The notes beneath the pieces are model-generated. The model was given only the letters and a program-made list of their open reading frames with translations. It was not told the DNA's origin and did no database searches. From Leuctra nigra (taxonomy: Eukaryota; Arthropoda; Insecta; Plecoptera; Leuctridae): a stretch of DNA of 64,000 bases. The position numbers were made by a program, and so were the translations under genes. Positions 39,601 through 54,600 of the stretch are shown here, piece by piece. The stretch lies in the NCBI GenBank assembly GCA_934045905.1, contig OW203769.1, positions 26,691,705-26,755,704 on the forward strand, given 5' to 3'. Every line of letters begins with the position of its first letter. Positions within the stretch are counted from its first letter, which is position 1.

Positions 39601-42600
39601 TCATCATTATATCTCTATGGATATATGTTAAGCACGCCGTTTCCTGATGACGTGATGAGATGGATGAAGATGATGATTGGTAAAGAATCAAAGGATGACA
39701 AATATATATATATATATATTTGGCAAATGTATTATGGTGACACACCAATCTTGGTGACAAATGTATCACCAAGAAAATACTTTTACTTAAGCAATAAATG
39801 TAAACAATCTTTACAATTTGTCTTCCCTCCCTCCCCCTCTCAACACTTTCCCTCCACCCACAAACCCTAGCAAAAGTTCTGGGCACTGAGCATGGCTAGT
39901 GGCTGGACCTCACCAAGATAAGTCTTTGGCTATCTCAAAAATCAATGTCACTCCCATTCTCTAATCTCAATTTCGACAAAATAATCTCTACAATTAGATA
40001 ATATTAAACATTCAATGATAACAGCATGCAATATAGCCTGACACATTTTAAACTTTAGTCGCAGTCTCTAATTTGTGACAATACAATAATATAGTTACTC
40101 GCAGGTTATTGTATTTAGTGATAGCACCATTTCAATAAAATCTTCATATATGTGTAAATATTATACATAGTTTTGTACGTTTTGCCGTCAAGCTTTACAG
40201 AAGTCACGTAGAACGAAGCAGTGGCACTTCAATGTGGGCAAGTGCCAGCAGGTACTGAACTGAAAGTAACAAATATAATATCTACACAAATTGACTTATA
40301 ATGTTTACAAAAGAAATAGATATTGAATGGTTATATATGAAAACTTTTGTTGTGATCACTCACTTTGAGCTCAAAGGGTATACAAGTATAAAGAGAAGAC
40401 TTGGGTAGTAGTTACTCGTAACGAAAGTAACGCGTTACTGGAACGAAATTAATTTTAATGAACCGGGAAAAGCCGCTGTAACGAACCAGTGGGTAACTAG
40501 CCAATATTCTCACTATTTTTTTAAAAAGTCAAGTAAGAACCTACCTAATTTCATATTATTTTTGGACCAGGAATTTTTGATAATTTTACTACTTTTTAAC
40601 CCAAATAACAAATATATAATTTCACTGTAAGGGTCATAGCCATGATATCTAATAAAATATTCTAGAAATAAAATTATTGAATTTGTATAATTTTGTTTAA
40701 AATGTCATAAGACTTTTCCATGCCTTGTTTAGGTTCTTGTCTTATGTCTGGTTTCGGCATCGAATCATTGCGCTGGTGTTGTTTCTGTTTGTCGTGATCG
40801 TCGGTTACTGCCTCTTGCAAGGTGACAATGTTGTCTCGAACTTCGAGCAGACAGACAATTTGCTGGGCGAACTTCTCGACAACAATTATCAGGTACAGTT
40901 ATGCGCAGGGCGATTTAATCAGTCCTTCTCGTAACGCAAGTTTATTGAGCGAGCGAAGCGGGCGTCTCCTTTTGGCTCTTTTGGCACGGACCTCTGTTTT
41001 TTTTTTTGTTTTTTTTTTCTTTTGTCTGTTAATAGACGATACACAGGTCAGAGTTTTTCTTCGATCGAGCTGAAATTTTGCACACATGTGAAGACAACCT
41101 TTTCTGTTTGCAGACCCCAAATTTTTTTGAAATCCATTCATTGGCTAAAATTTAAATAAACATCTCCTGAGAGTAGGTTGAAAAATGAAACTGGTCTTCG
41201 ATAAATCTGTCAAACTCATATTTTGGCTATACAGGTCAGAGTTTTTCTTTGATCGAGCTGAAATTTTGCACACATGTAAAACAAACCTTACCTTCTCTGT
41301 TTGCATACCATAATTTTTTTTTAAATCCATTCATTGGTTAAAATTTAAACAAATATCTCCTGATAGGCTGAAAATGAAAACGGTCTTCGATAATTCTGAT
41401 CAAACTCATATTTCGCATGATCATTAAGACCAATATTGTCTCTTATTTTACAAAATTTCATCCCAATCAGTTAAGAACGTATGAACGTATTGACATTTTT
41501 AATACCTGTCAGTAATGAAGTATCGAAATGAATGTTTTCCAGTGCCAATTGAATTGATTCTGATTTGCTTTATGAACCAAGTGCTTGGATGCTATTTTAA
41601 AGTTTCGATGAAAGCATATACTTTTAAGTTGATATCATAATCAATTCAATATGGATGTATGCTTTCTGTGCATTGTGTATGCATTTCCGGTTCGAGAATT
41701 TGCACGTACCTGTCCTCGCTCATCAACGCGTTACACTGAGCGTTTTCCTAGTATTTAGGTGGGCCCGAGTCCGACCACAATTGCCACCCCCCTTCTTTCG
41801 TAAATGAAGTTTGTGAACTCTGATATGTGGGTTGTGGGGTCTGAGGAAGAGCCCCCCAGCAAAATGAGAGTCCACAAATTTTTAATTTCTTAAATGGGTT
41901 TTGTCATTTGTGCATATCTACGAGTTTCAGACAAAGATTTTCATCAATTTTGTCATAAAAAAGCATGTAAAAAAAAAGATTTTTATGTTTGACACTACCT
42001 ACTTTAATTTTAATTAGGTAAAGAAATTGATGCGACATACAGTCCTAAACTGCTGCAGAGTAGATAGGAAAGGTTTGAGCAAAGACTTGTCAAAATAAAG
42101 CACTGGATTCCTATTCTTGACTGTGTGATTTGATGAAAAGTATGGCGTGAGAGCAAATCTCACTTCTATATCATTACTTGCAACTGCAACTGTATTGGAT
42201 CCTTGTAAACATTTCAACACTCAAAATCATTATCAGGCTGAAAAGTTAATAATTTAATCAAAATGCAAGCATAACAAATATTTCTTGAAGTCTTTATGGA
42301 CCTCTGTGGTGAGGACTAAGCCGAACTCACTTTTAGAATCACCGATGCCGACAATAAATAGAGAATATTAGATGTGCTTGATATTATGTACTTTCATTTA
42401 AAACTTTTGCCAGCAAAATTATACCATCCAAAAATGCAATCTTTAATTTCGATTGACTGGATGGACTCAGAAAAGACTAGTTGCTACAAATGCCTGGATT
42501 TCTTTATTGCGTGTCAGTTTTTTTCTGATTACATTTGCTTTTTATCTACAACCTTTGTGATTGTCCCTTCTAGCAATCTCACACCAGATTCTTCTTCTTT

Positions 42601-45600
42601 TCTCATGCAATCCAATATAAATCTATCTATCATGACCTCTCAGCATACGACTCAAGAGGTGTTTGAAGATTTGACAATCACACCGCTGGAAAAGGAGCTG
42701 GAAGTGGAGCTGGAAGAGCAACGAAGACAGGTGGGGAACGTCTGCGAGAAGTACGCGCTGGCGTCGCGAGGACAACCCAACGCCCAGCAGTTCTTCATTG
42801 AACAGAAGCATAACCTCGTCTGGTGCAACATCTTCAAGGCGGCTTCGTCCACGTGGATGTATTACTTCAATCTCTTAGGTAGCCGTCCAAGTTGAGATAA
42901 CTCAAACGATGAGTGCAGAGTTCATTTTAAAAACGTGACCAGCCTCGACCAATCAGAGCCATCCCTAAAAATCTCGGACGGCGACAGATTGGTCGAGACG
43001 GGTCACGTGATCGCATTCTGTCGTTTTCATCGGATGGTGACGGACGGTGATGGAGCATGGAAATCCATATTAACGCTATGAATGGCTTAGGCTTACATGG
43101 GTCTTTACAACCAACATTCCACAGATGTAATATGTTGGTCTCCTCGAAACTGAAAACATTTGAATGGTTTCCAGGAGGCTACGAGGACGAATTCCTCCGA
43201 CACATCGACAAGGATCCATTGGCCCTTGCCCGCGCTCGCTTCCCCCGCCCCAAGGTTGCCCAACTCAAGTCGGCTCTGCCTTACTCCCTCTCGTTCCTCG
43301 TCGTGCGCGAACCGTTCGAGCGCATCCTCTCCGCGTTCCGAGACAAGCTCGAGAACCCGCGCAACAGTTTCTACAGCAAGATGGCGGCCAAGATGATACC
43401 GAAGAACAGGACGACGACCGAGGGACAACGGAATTCCAGTCTGACTTTTTCCGAGTTCGTTAACCACGTCGTCAAGAGAGCGACAGACAAGAAGCCGCAT
43501 TTTGACGAGCATTGGGCTCCGTATTACGTGTTTTGTACGCCGTGCCATGTTAACTTCAAAGTCATCGTCAAATTAGAAACGTTCGAAAGGGATCAAGAAT
43601 ACATCATCAAAGCTGCTAAGCTCGAAGATATTTTAATCCCAGATCTAAGAAGAAATCAGCCGGAAACTGCAGTGAATCGGGCGAAAGATGGAAAAGATAC
43701 GAAGAGTTTGATGGAGAGATATTACAGTCAGTTGTCACTCGATCAGGTGACGAGGCTCTACGGCATATACAAGATCGACTTCGAAATGTTTGGATACAAC
43801 GCTACAAAATATTTTGATATGGCAAGAAAGCCTGACTAGAGTCCGAGTCAACTAATGACGATACCTGGGCCCTGATTCTACAACTCCATTGCGGTCGCCT
43901 AGCAATTATTTCAATGTTAATCTTATGGGAGAAACTGCTAGGCGACCGCAATAGAGTTATAGAATCAGGGCCCTGCTTAGCATGGGCCGGCCTATCCCTG
44001 GCCATGCTAAGCAGGTACATATCCACTCAGATATTTTTATAAACTTTACAATTTTATAGTCTTGATGGAAAATACATAACCTTCCCCGATATATACACCA
44101 ATGTAATATACCTAATTCAACTTTGAATGTGTCAATTTTTTTTATTAAAACTACCTTTTTAACAAGAAAATTCTGAGGGCTTCACAACTCTATTAGATTC
44201 AAAATCTGTATTCCGACCTGACTTCATCTTTTATCAATGAGCATTAGGTACTAGATACTTACAGTACTCTTATGTACCTACCCCTCTTACACATATTTGC
44301 TTTTTTAATATCTTTAATATTTCATATCATTCTAAAATAGGATTTTTTTTTTTATTATCAATATCTGGGTAACAAATAGAAAATTATATATTTTTTCCAT
44401 AAACATTTCAATAATATTTGAAATTTGAACAATTTGAACATTTTTTTTAGAAAATAATACCTACCTGTTCCATTTTAATTTTTAAGGATTTTGAGACAGT
44501 CTTAATGATGTTGAAAACAGAGAATTTAAAATTTGCAACCAAAAAGGTGTAAAAACTCCAAATTACACGAACATTTTAAAAAGTAATACTGGGCCAAAAA
44601 GGACGTAAGATATATCAAAATACACTGAATATTTTTGGAATCAAAGTACCGCAATTCGAACTTAACAATTTAATAAAAAAATATGATGTGTAGGTATAGT
44701 CATATTTATAACATAATATTATTATGATTTTATTTAATAGTTGTTTTCGAGATCTAAAAATTGTTCACAAATTTTATTTTTAGGATAACATTTTTGCACA
44801 ATTTTGGGATCACGAAACAAGAATATCAAACAAGTTTATTTGAGCGCTTTTGTAATCTTTCTAAGGCCCGTCTCTGATTTATTATTTAAGAATTAGAACT
44901 TAAATATTCTTCTTACAAGTGTTTTCTACATCCAAAGAAATGATGGAGATTCCCCAAGAGACAATGCTATTCTTTCTGTAGTCGCTAGTAAATAGTGCAC
45001 GAGCATTTGGGTCTCAGGGCACTAAATAATGCAGCGCGCTTGTCCAAGGAAAGCTGACGGACAAAAAGCAGTCTGCCACAGGTTGGTGCACAGTGGCATA
45101 TGACTTAACAAGTTCTGTCGTGCGCACGGCTGACCACGCCCACTAACAATCAATACGTGGCGCTATACTCCAGTCAAGTTAACATCACGTCTCGAATCAG
45201 GTCAAAGAGAGAAGGCTCATTTGAACACTAAAATCAGAATTATGGATTTTATATTTTTCCTATTTCTTGCAATTATTAGAATTTTTGGGGTAAATATTAG
45301 ATTTGGCGTTCGTAAATAAATTTTTGTTGAATTATACCCTACCTAATAGATATATTTTCCCATATTGTTCGTTTATTTTTTAGCATTTTGTTACATTTAA
45401 AATTAGTTCCAGTTCATCTAAAAATTTTAGGTCCTTGTGTGAATCACACCTTTGTATGGGAGAACTTCGAAAATAATTGCACTGCCCTTGTGTTTGTAAT
45501 AAATTTTCGTTGAAATAAGGTAGATCATACATTTTGTCAATAGTATTCATTTGGTAATTTTTGTTAAGGTAGCACATTCCAAATGAGCTTATTTTTGGCA

Positions 45601-48600
45601 GAGGTATCAATAATCACTGTTTACACGAATACGATACTGTGAAATATGAGCAACTTCTCGTGTCTAGATTTTGAGATATTGTCGTTTTAAATTCCTATTT
45701 TTAACATGTAGTCTTATCTAGGTCATTAAAATCATGGCGATTTCCATGCTATTTTTGAGTTTTGAATTTTACTGAGGATAAACGTTTTTTTTCTTCAAAA
45801 AACTGATTTCTAGATAGATAGTTCATTCTTTAAGGATTTTTTTTTAATACCAACGTGTGCTATTTTAAAAGTTATAAACCAAAAACTAAATGATTTCCCT
45901 ATACTTCCTGTGTTAGAGTTTTGTTCATTCTCGGAAAGCAATAAATTGAAACCTAGCTAAAGACAAGTTGCAAGTAAAATGACATTTTACGATTATTTTA
46001 TACTTAAATATAGTTGAAATGTAGGAAAACGTTTTTTGAGCTTGTAATTTCAAGAAAAAATAATTTTATATAAATAATGTAGATTATAAAGTAGATTAGA
46101 TTTAGAATTAGTATGTATTATGGTAAAAAGTGTGACAGGCTTGGCCAGGCGGCATTATTATGTACGTATATATGTTTTGGGGCCTATATTTTTGTGAGCG
46201 ATTTTTCCCACTCCGATTTAATTTGGAAGGGTGCAAATTTATAATAAATAAAAATGTATCGATCGATGGTTCTACCTTAAGTTAACAATACAAGTGATTG
46301 TATTTGTATTTGTATATTATAGGTATAGGTAATACAAGGACCGCTAAAGTTTTTGGTACTTTGGTTGGGTGAACTACACCTTTGTCCTTTTGCATATAAA
46401 TGCAAAGTTTAGTTTATAAAAAAATCAACAACCTTTTTTAGGGGAAACACACTTTTTGATCCTCTAAATGCATATGAACAGTACAGCACCTGGAGGCCGC
46501 AATATGGCACGATCAAGTGGCGTAATATTGTGTGCATGCATGATAGAGATAAGTATGGCATGGTTCCCTTTAATTTCCACTCGCCAGCTACCCCAACTGT
46601 TAAAACTTGTTATGAGTATCACAGACCTCCCTTCAAAAGTAGGTTAAACATTCGCTCCCAATATGTTTCTCTAAGATCTAGTTTCAATGAATCATTAGAA
46701 AATCGCACCCGCTTTTGGCGTTACGAAGTATAAAAATAATGAAATATCACAAATAAATGCATAATTTTGATTTTTGGATGGAGTTGGTACTGAGACATTC
46801 CACGTCTCTTTAACAGTAGGTCTACTAATTTTTCAGTTTCAATTTCTTTATAATGTTCAATCGTATAAATACAACTTTTTACTAACTATGCCTGGGGGCA
46901 ATAATTTTAAAAAATAACATAATTTATTTTTGGAATACAAGATAGAAAACACATTTACAAATTGCGCACCTTACAACTGAAATTGGATTCTGAACAATTT
47001 CAATGGGGGGTGGAGACCTAAAGGTTTCGATGTGTGTAAAATAATCCATAGTAGATAGAGACTAATAATTTCTTGCACACACTAATAAAACTGTGCTATG
47101 TTCGAAAAAAATCACGAGATCCCAAAATTATGCCGCCATCTTCGATGAGACGCGTTTATATTTCGTTATTTTGCGCACAGCAGTTGAAAAATGATGATAA
47201 ATTTGCTACTTTGCTCATCCCTTGTTCACTGCAAAGGTATCGAGTCACCGCCTCCTGAACTAAAAATACATGTTAAAATCCCTATCTTGGGACGTTTTAT
47301 CAACACACAAATGAAGTTTTAGGGAGAACGGTTGGAGATACAGAGAATATGCAAATTACAAATGTCTTTATTATAATTAGGGCTATATTTTATGTCAAAT
47401 AAACTTTTTCGTATTGTATGGAGAACGTACTGAAATTTACGAAAAAAGAAATATAAGCTCTTTTTATCCAAGATGGCGGCATTATTTTGAGTTCTCGTAT
47501 TTTTTTTGAAGAGAGCACATTTTCTTTAATATGTGCATGGAACCATTTTTATCTAGCTAGTGTGGCCTATTGTATACACATCGAAACCTTTAGGGCTCCA
47601 CCCCGCACCCCCCAAAGGGTTAATTTCGTGATCCATCGATTTTTAAGTTCAAAGTCCATAATATGAACCTACATAAGCAACTGCAACCTTGAAACACGAA
47701 TTCCCTGAAAATGGCGGCCATTTTAGAGCTTACTCGCCGACATCTTTAATTTCTTGAATAAATACAACTTTGGTTAGACTTAGAATTTTTATTTTTTTAT
47801 CGTACGTTCCTGACACATCGTTTATTATACAAGAACAATTAATTTACAAAAGTTTTATAATTTCACTGAAATACACACTTTTTGGCACTTTGGACAGCCC
47901 TGGGGCCCAAAATGGCCGCCCGATTTTTTGAGGATATCGAAATTATGAAAGAGCGGAAAATTTCCTATAAGACTGCCAAAGGAAAAATTAGTATCACATT
48001 TTGCACTATTTTGCCAAATGTATGTGCTAACAGCCCTCACTAATAGACACTTTTTAAGTTCAATGAAAATCTTGATGTATATTATTTTTAAATGTACGTC
48101 ACTCAACTTCATGTCGTTTGTCTTTAATAATTTTGACACAAACACAGTTCAAGTTTTTTGTTGATATAAAGACATGAATTCCACGGACCAATGCTTTGAA
48201 TCAATACTCAAAATCAAGACAAAGGTACTTTTAACAAATAATAATTAAATCAGATCAACATAGGACAACTGGTATTTTAATAATCGAATAATATAAATTG
48301 AAGGATACAAGAAATAACAGCATTCTAGGTATACCTACTCATACGAACATTTATCATAGATAATGTAACAATCTCTTTGTCCGTAATATTCGCATACTCA
48401 TTCGCATACTCATTCGCATAATATTCGCATATTCGCATACAAGACTCTTGTATGCTGAATTTGTTGTAGTCTACCTCCAGGGTGCACTCGGGCAACGTAT
48501 TTATACGGCTAATCGACTACAACTGTGGTTGCTGTACTTGTCCTTAAGACCTCACAGCAGTTTGCTTTCATAAAGTAGATAAAAATAATACAATATATTG

Positions 48601-51600
48601 CAACTGTCAATTATCAATTATTGATGGCAAGTGATATGAGGAATGGACCGTCGCAGGATCATTCGACAAGGAAAATTGGTCCATCTGTTCGAATTCTACA
48701 GTTTAACATTGAGGGAGCTTCCACATCTAAATGTGAATACCTCGGAAGAATAGCAAGAGACAATCAAGTTGATGTCGTAGTGTTGGAAGAACTACATATT
48801 GAACAAGAACTTCAACTGGCGTCTAGATCTCATATTCCAGGATACAAACAAGTTGCCTATACCACGTCCAGACAAGCTGGAGCTCTGTGGCATAACGGGT
48901 CTGGCCAATCGACTGATATCCTCTTTCCTAACCAACCGCTCGCAGACAGTGATCATCCCTTCCAACAAACCGCGCTCTCCATCTCTCATCACCTCCTCCT
49001 CTAAACTAATTCGCTGCGGTGTCCCTCAAGGTTCCGTTCTTGCTCCAACACTCTTCCTCGTCTATGTGAACGACCTCCCTGACCTCATCACCTACGGCAA
49101 CCTCTTTCAGTTCGCTGATGATACGAACCACCTCCTTACAGCTCCTAAATCCAAATCATTCCTTTCCCTCATCGAGACAGCCAATGAGCAGGCAGCAATC
49201 ATGTCATCTTACTGCTCGAACAATAAGCTCGCTCTCCAACCCTCCAAAACAACCTTCATCAACTTCCACACCCAATCTCACAAGCCGTCTATCTCTCCCC
49301 TAATCCGCATCAATGACCACATTATTCCGAGCACCCCATCCATAAAATTCCTGGGCATCCATCTAACTGCTACCCTCAATTGGTCTACGCACATCCAACA
49401 CACGGTCTCCAAAATCCAGAGTAGCTGCTTCCTACTACGCCGACTCAAACCCATAGTTAACGCCCATTCCCTCAAACTGGTCTACCACGCTCATTTCCAT
49501 TCCCATCTCTCCTATGGACTCCTCTTCTGGGGCACCTCTCCCGGTGCCAACCGCATTTTCATCCTGCAGAAACAGGCAGTCCGCATTATTGCCGGCATCT
49601 CTCGCCGCAAGTCTGCCAAACCCGAGTTCATTAAGTTACACATCCTGACTCTCACCTGCACTCTCATCCGTATTGCCAGCTCCTTTGCTCGTGAGCACCC
49701 AACCCTCTTCCCCCTAAACTCGTCAGTTCATCAATATGGCACTCGAGGGGGAAACTCCATATGTATCCCCACTCACTCTCACTCCTCATTCACTAGCAGC
49801 CCCCACTATATATGCACAATTATCTATAATAAGCTACCACAGCACATCACCACCTCTCCCACCTGGGCCAGCTTCCAATCCAGTCTCAATGCCTACCTCC
49901 TCCTAAACCCATTCTACAGCCTGCAGGAATTTCTAGACTCATAACTGTACCAGCACTTCAGTGTCAATCATCTTAACCTCAAGCACTCTCGTTCCATTGT
50001 TCTTCCTATTCAACTATCGGCCACGTACTACACGGCATTGTCTTAGCCGAGGCGATTTATTCATTTATTTATATTTATTCTACATGTAATCATTTTTATT
50101 ATTATTTTTCTTAGGTATAAATATTACTATTATTAGTTTTATTATTTACTGTACATATAACTGTCATTGTAAGCATTGTGACTTGTAAATATTTCTGACT
50201 TTGTCATAACTTGTACATACATTCTTGACGATACCCATACATGTATTATGTACTTGTCCACGGGATGATAATAAAATACAATACAATACAATATGGTTCT
50301 GCTGTTTACGTCCGCAGCAACCTTGAAAACTTCCACGTTTTAAATGTGAGTAGTGATAATAATATCGAAGTCTTGCAAATAGAAGTAGCCGGTATTATTA
50401 TCGTGTCTGTGTATAAACCTCCTGCCATAGTATGGCCGTCTCCTCCTCTGCCGCCTCATCGTCATCCAGCTGTATACATAGGGGATTTCAATAGTCACCA
50501 TAATGCATGGGGATATGAGAGGAATGATGATAATGGGGAAACATTGATTGACTGGATGGAATACTCGGACCTCTTTCTTGTGTTTGATGCCAAGGACAAG
50601 GGCACATTTCATTCAGCACGTTGGCAAAGAGACTCGAACCCAGATTTATGTTTTGTCTCCACCGACAGTCTAGGCAGCCCATTACTGGTGTCACGAAAAA
50701 TACTCGAGAGCGTGCCAAGGAGTCAACACAGGCCTGTGCTTGTTACAGTTGGTCTTCAGATATCACTTGTAAATACCATCAAGAGACCCAGATGGAATTT
50801 TGAAAAGGCGGACTGGGTGACATTCTCTGCTCAAGTTGATGCTAATGTACGATGGTTTCCACCAACTATAGATAATTATAGTAGGTTTGTCGGGGTCTTG
50901 ATTGGTGCTGCTAAACGATGCATTCCACGAGGGTTTCGTGAAGAATATATCCCAGGATGGTCGCAAGATTCCGAGAAGCTATTTCGTGACTATGAGTTGA
51001 ACGGAGATCTGGAAATTGGACACAAGATACTACATTCTCTTGATTCATCCCGGAAAGAAAAATGGATATCAACTACTGAAAGTCTTGATTTCACGCACTC
51101 TAGCAGGAAAAGCTGGGCACTTCTTCGTCGTCTTGGATCGTCGACTACACCTGCGAAACATAACAACTCAATTGTTGGTCCGAATGACGTCGCTAATCGC
51201 ATTCAGATACTTTCGAAGAACGTTACTTTAGAGAGTTCTCTTGTAAGGAGAGTCAAAGCGGAACTAAGACATTTGAAGGCAACGAAAGACGACGAGGCTG
51301 TTCAGCCATTAAGAATCGAAGAGCTTGAAGTTGCGATCAAGAAATGTAAGCTCCGGAAAGCTGCTGGCTTTGACAATGTATTTCCCGAGTTCCTCGCACA
51401 CTTAGGTAAAAGAGCTAAATCTTGGCTATTGTCACTTTATAATCTCATGCTTGAAGAAGGATCCATACCAACTGAATTCAACATTTCAAGAATAATAGCA
51501 ATACTGAAACCTGGGAAATCTGCGGACGATGTTGCTAGTTACCGGCCAATTGCTTTGCTGAGCGTCTGCTACAAACTCCTAGAGAGGATTATTTACAATA

Positions 51601-54600
51601 GAATCAATGTGGAGCTGAATCCAAGCATACCACCCGAGCAAGCAGGCTTTCGTGCTGGGCGCAGCTGTTGTGATCAAGTTCTGGCTCTAACGTCACATAT
51701 TGAGGCAGGTTTTCAAAAGAGGCTCAAGACGGCTGTGGCTTTCATAGATTTGTCGGCTGCATATGATACAGTTTGGAAACAAGGATTAATGGTGAAACTT
51801 CTTAGACTTAAGCCAGCTAATAAGTTAATGTCCTTGATCGAACAGCTGTTGAGCAATCGCAAATTTAGGGTTCAAATGGGAGGTAAAACAAGTCGAACAA
51901 GGTCAGTAAAGAATGGCTTGCCGCAGGGGTCAGTATTAGCACCATTACTATTCAACTTGTATACAAGTGACATGCCAGATACAAATGCCAGGAAGTTCGT
52001 ATATGCCGATGACCTTGCTTTGGCAATTCAGGACCGTGATTTGGAAGCATGTGAAGATGTTCTAAGTTCGGATTTACGCATACTAGCTGAATATTATAGA
52101 AAGTGGCGACTCTGTCCAAATCCGACAAAAACGGAAGTTTCTGCTTTCCACTTAAACAATCAAGAAGCAAATCGTCAACTAAACGTGATATTCTGTGACA
52201 AATTGGTGAAGCATAACTTCTTACCGACATATCTCGGGGTCCCGTTAGATCGTTCACTCACATTCAAGCAACATCTAGAAAAAACGGGACAGAAATTGAA
52301 GACTAGGAATAACATCATCCGTAAGTTAGCTGGGACAACTTGGGGGAGCGATGCTGCCACGCTACGTACATCAGCTCTCGCTCTGGTGTACTCAGCAGCA
52401 GAGTATTGTGCTCCAGTGTGGCGCAATAGTGCTCACACTAACAAGGTGGATGTGCAGCTGAATACCTCCATGAGGATTGTTTCTGGGACGCTGAAGTCAA
52501 CTCCCATTGCTTGGCTCTCCACGCTGTCAAACATTGCACCTCCTGATCTGAGGCGAACAGCGGCAGCAAAAAGAGAATGGCAGAAGTGCTTCAGGACCAA
52601 CTGTGAAAAAGATCTACCAATACGTCTCGAATTAGACAACATCCCAATAAGTCGATTGAAGTCCCGCCATCCAATATGGGAGGACGCCATTCTCCTGGAC
52701 GAAGAGAATACGAACACGGCATCAGCTTGGCGATCGTACTGGACTTTGCAGTCCGTTCATAATGGCGGACTTGTAGATGACCCAACTGAGTGGCCAAGTG
52801 GGTTTGATCTGCCTCGGAAGACATGGACTGCTCTGAATCGTCTGCGAACCGGCCATGCCAGATGCAACTCCATGTTGTATAAATGGAAAATGGCAGCATC
52901 TCCAGCATGTGATTGCGGCGAAGAAGAGCAGACGACAGACCACATCGTAGACCATTGCCCAAGAAGAAGCTTTCCTGGGGGGTTGTTAGCACTGCAATCG
53001 TTGACCCCGCCTGCAGTTCAATGGCTGAATGACCTAGATATTAGTTTGTAGAATTAACAGTTAATATTTTTCAATTGTTATATATATATTCTTATGTTGC
53101 TGTTATGTAGTATTTATTAATGAAAGCAAATAAAAACCATACGAAATAAAAAAAAAACACGGTTACGTCTTATTGTATCATATTTTAGCTTATAACTTTC
53201 ACAAGTGTACTTATAGTTAATTCCCTCCAAGGTCAATTCCACCTTTGATTCCACTCAAGAACGCCTGCGGCATGATTTTTGATAATTTTCAATATTTGAT
53301 CTTTAGTTCAATTTTATGTAGACAGTAGAAATGACGAGTATTTTAGTTACTGCCAAAAATAAAAATAAAAATAAATTATTTAATAGGCGGATTTTATAGA
53401 CACACTTTAAATAATGGTTCAACGAAAATGCTTGTCATTTCTACACAAAGTCGGAGAACAAAACGCGAAGCTTTCAGAGATTGAATATCAATATGAATCA
53501 CTAATCCGCCAATCGGCACCAACTAATAAAACTTTTGGCGCTTTGCCCAATAGACAACATCATAAATTATCTAGTTAGCTCTGCTTTTCAAAAAATTTCA
53601 TATGCAGTACCGTGATCCAAGTATCTATTATGGTTTTTCAACAATGGATCATAACCATAATAGATACTTGGATCACGGTACTGCATATGAAAATTTTTGA
53701 AAAGCAGAGCTAACTAGATAATTTATGATGTTGTCTATTGGGGAAGAGGGTTGCAAAGTAACAATTTGACATTCATTCAGTTATTCAAGATTTATTCAAT
53801 TATTCAATAATTCAATATTTTATTCAAGAATTACTTTTGTTATGAATGAAGACATATACTTAACTAAATAGGCCACATAAGAAGATCCACAAAAGTAATT
53901 GACTTGACTTCAACCCTAATTATAACCATAAAATAGCCCTAGTAATTGAGCGTCAAACAATTACAATTGCAAACATTACACTCAATATTCAACCCTTAAT
54001 TTGAAGGTCACGCAGAGGGTGTAGGACGAATATTAGGAAAACTAAAATGATCTACGGGGCATGTGCTGAAGAGGACTTCGTTTATTGGAATCCGTTATCT
54101 TATCTTGATTCATTGGAATGGGAAATTACAGCGATTTTTGCAAGAGCTTACTCGCGCTATTCAAGGTCATGTAATTTGGAGATTGGAGATTGGGGCTGAA
54201 TGCAGCAAAATGCAATGTAATTACATTCACAAACAAGAGGAAAAATGTTGTTAACTTTCAATATAAAAATAAATAAACATGATTTATTACGGTTAAATTC
54301 TGTTAAAGATTTAGGGGTGATTGTATCCAGTGATTTGTCATATAATATGCATTTTGAGAGCATCAAACCAAAAGCTTATAGACTTTTAGGTTTGATGAGA
54401 AGAAACTGTTTTCAATTTAGTAAGTCAACAAATAAGCTTTTATACACATCTCTTGTAAGGCCTCATATGGATTATGCTAGTGTCATATGGAACCCGCACC
54501 ATGTGACTAAAATTCAGGATCTAGAGAAAATACAAAAGAGATTTATCAAAATGTTATGTGCTCAAGCTCAAATAGATTACCACAGAAATGACTACATCAA

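Noticed and set aside
40720..40740. ATG at 40720 as start of sulfotransferase A
   Set aside because: It is out of frame with the membrane-anchor exon and lies before a conserved acceptor shared with copy B.
42374..42643. Open frame extending upstream of the sulfotransferase A PAPS-loop exon
   Set aside because: Copy B has no counterpart and both copies share an acceptor at the same codon (TCAG before HTTQ/RTTQ), so this part is intron.
46140..46280. Possible upstream exon for the unidentified terminal exon
   Set aside because: The stretch belongs to the mariner-like MITE copy 2 and has no in-phase donor with a coding frame.
48389..48440. Regular repeats that might suggest a CRISPR array
   Set aside because: Units are contiguous and short with no unique spacers; the DNA is eukaryotic. 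The same applies to 918-1001 and 12231-12704.
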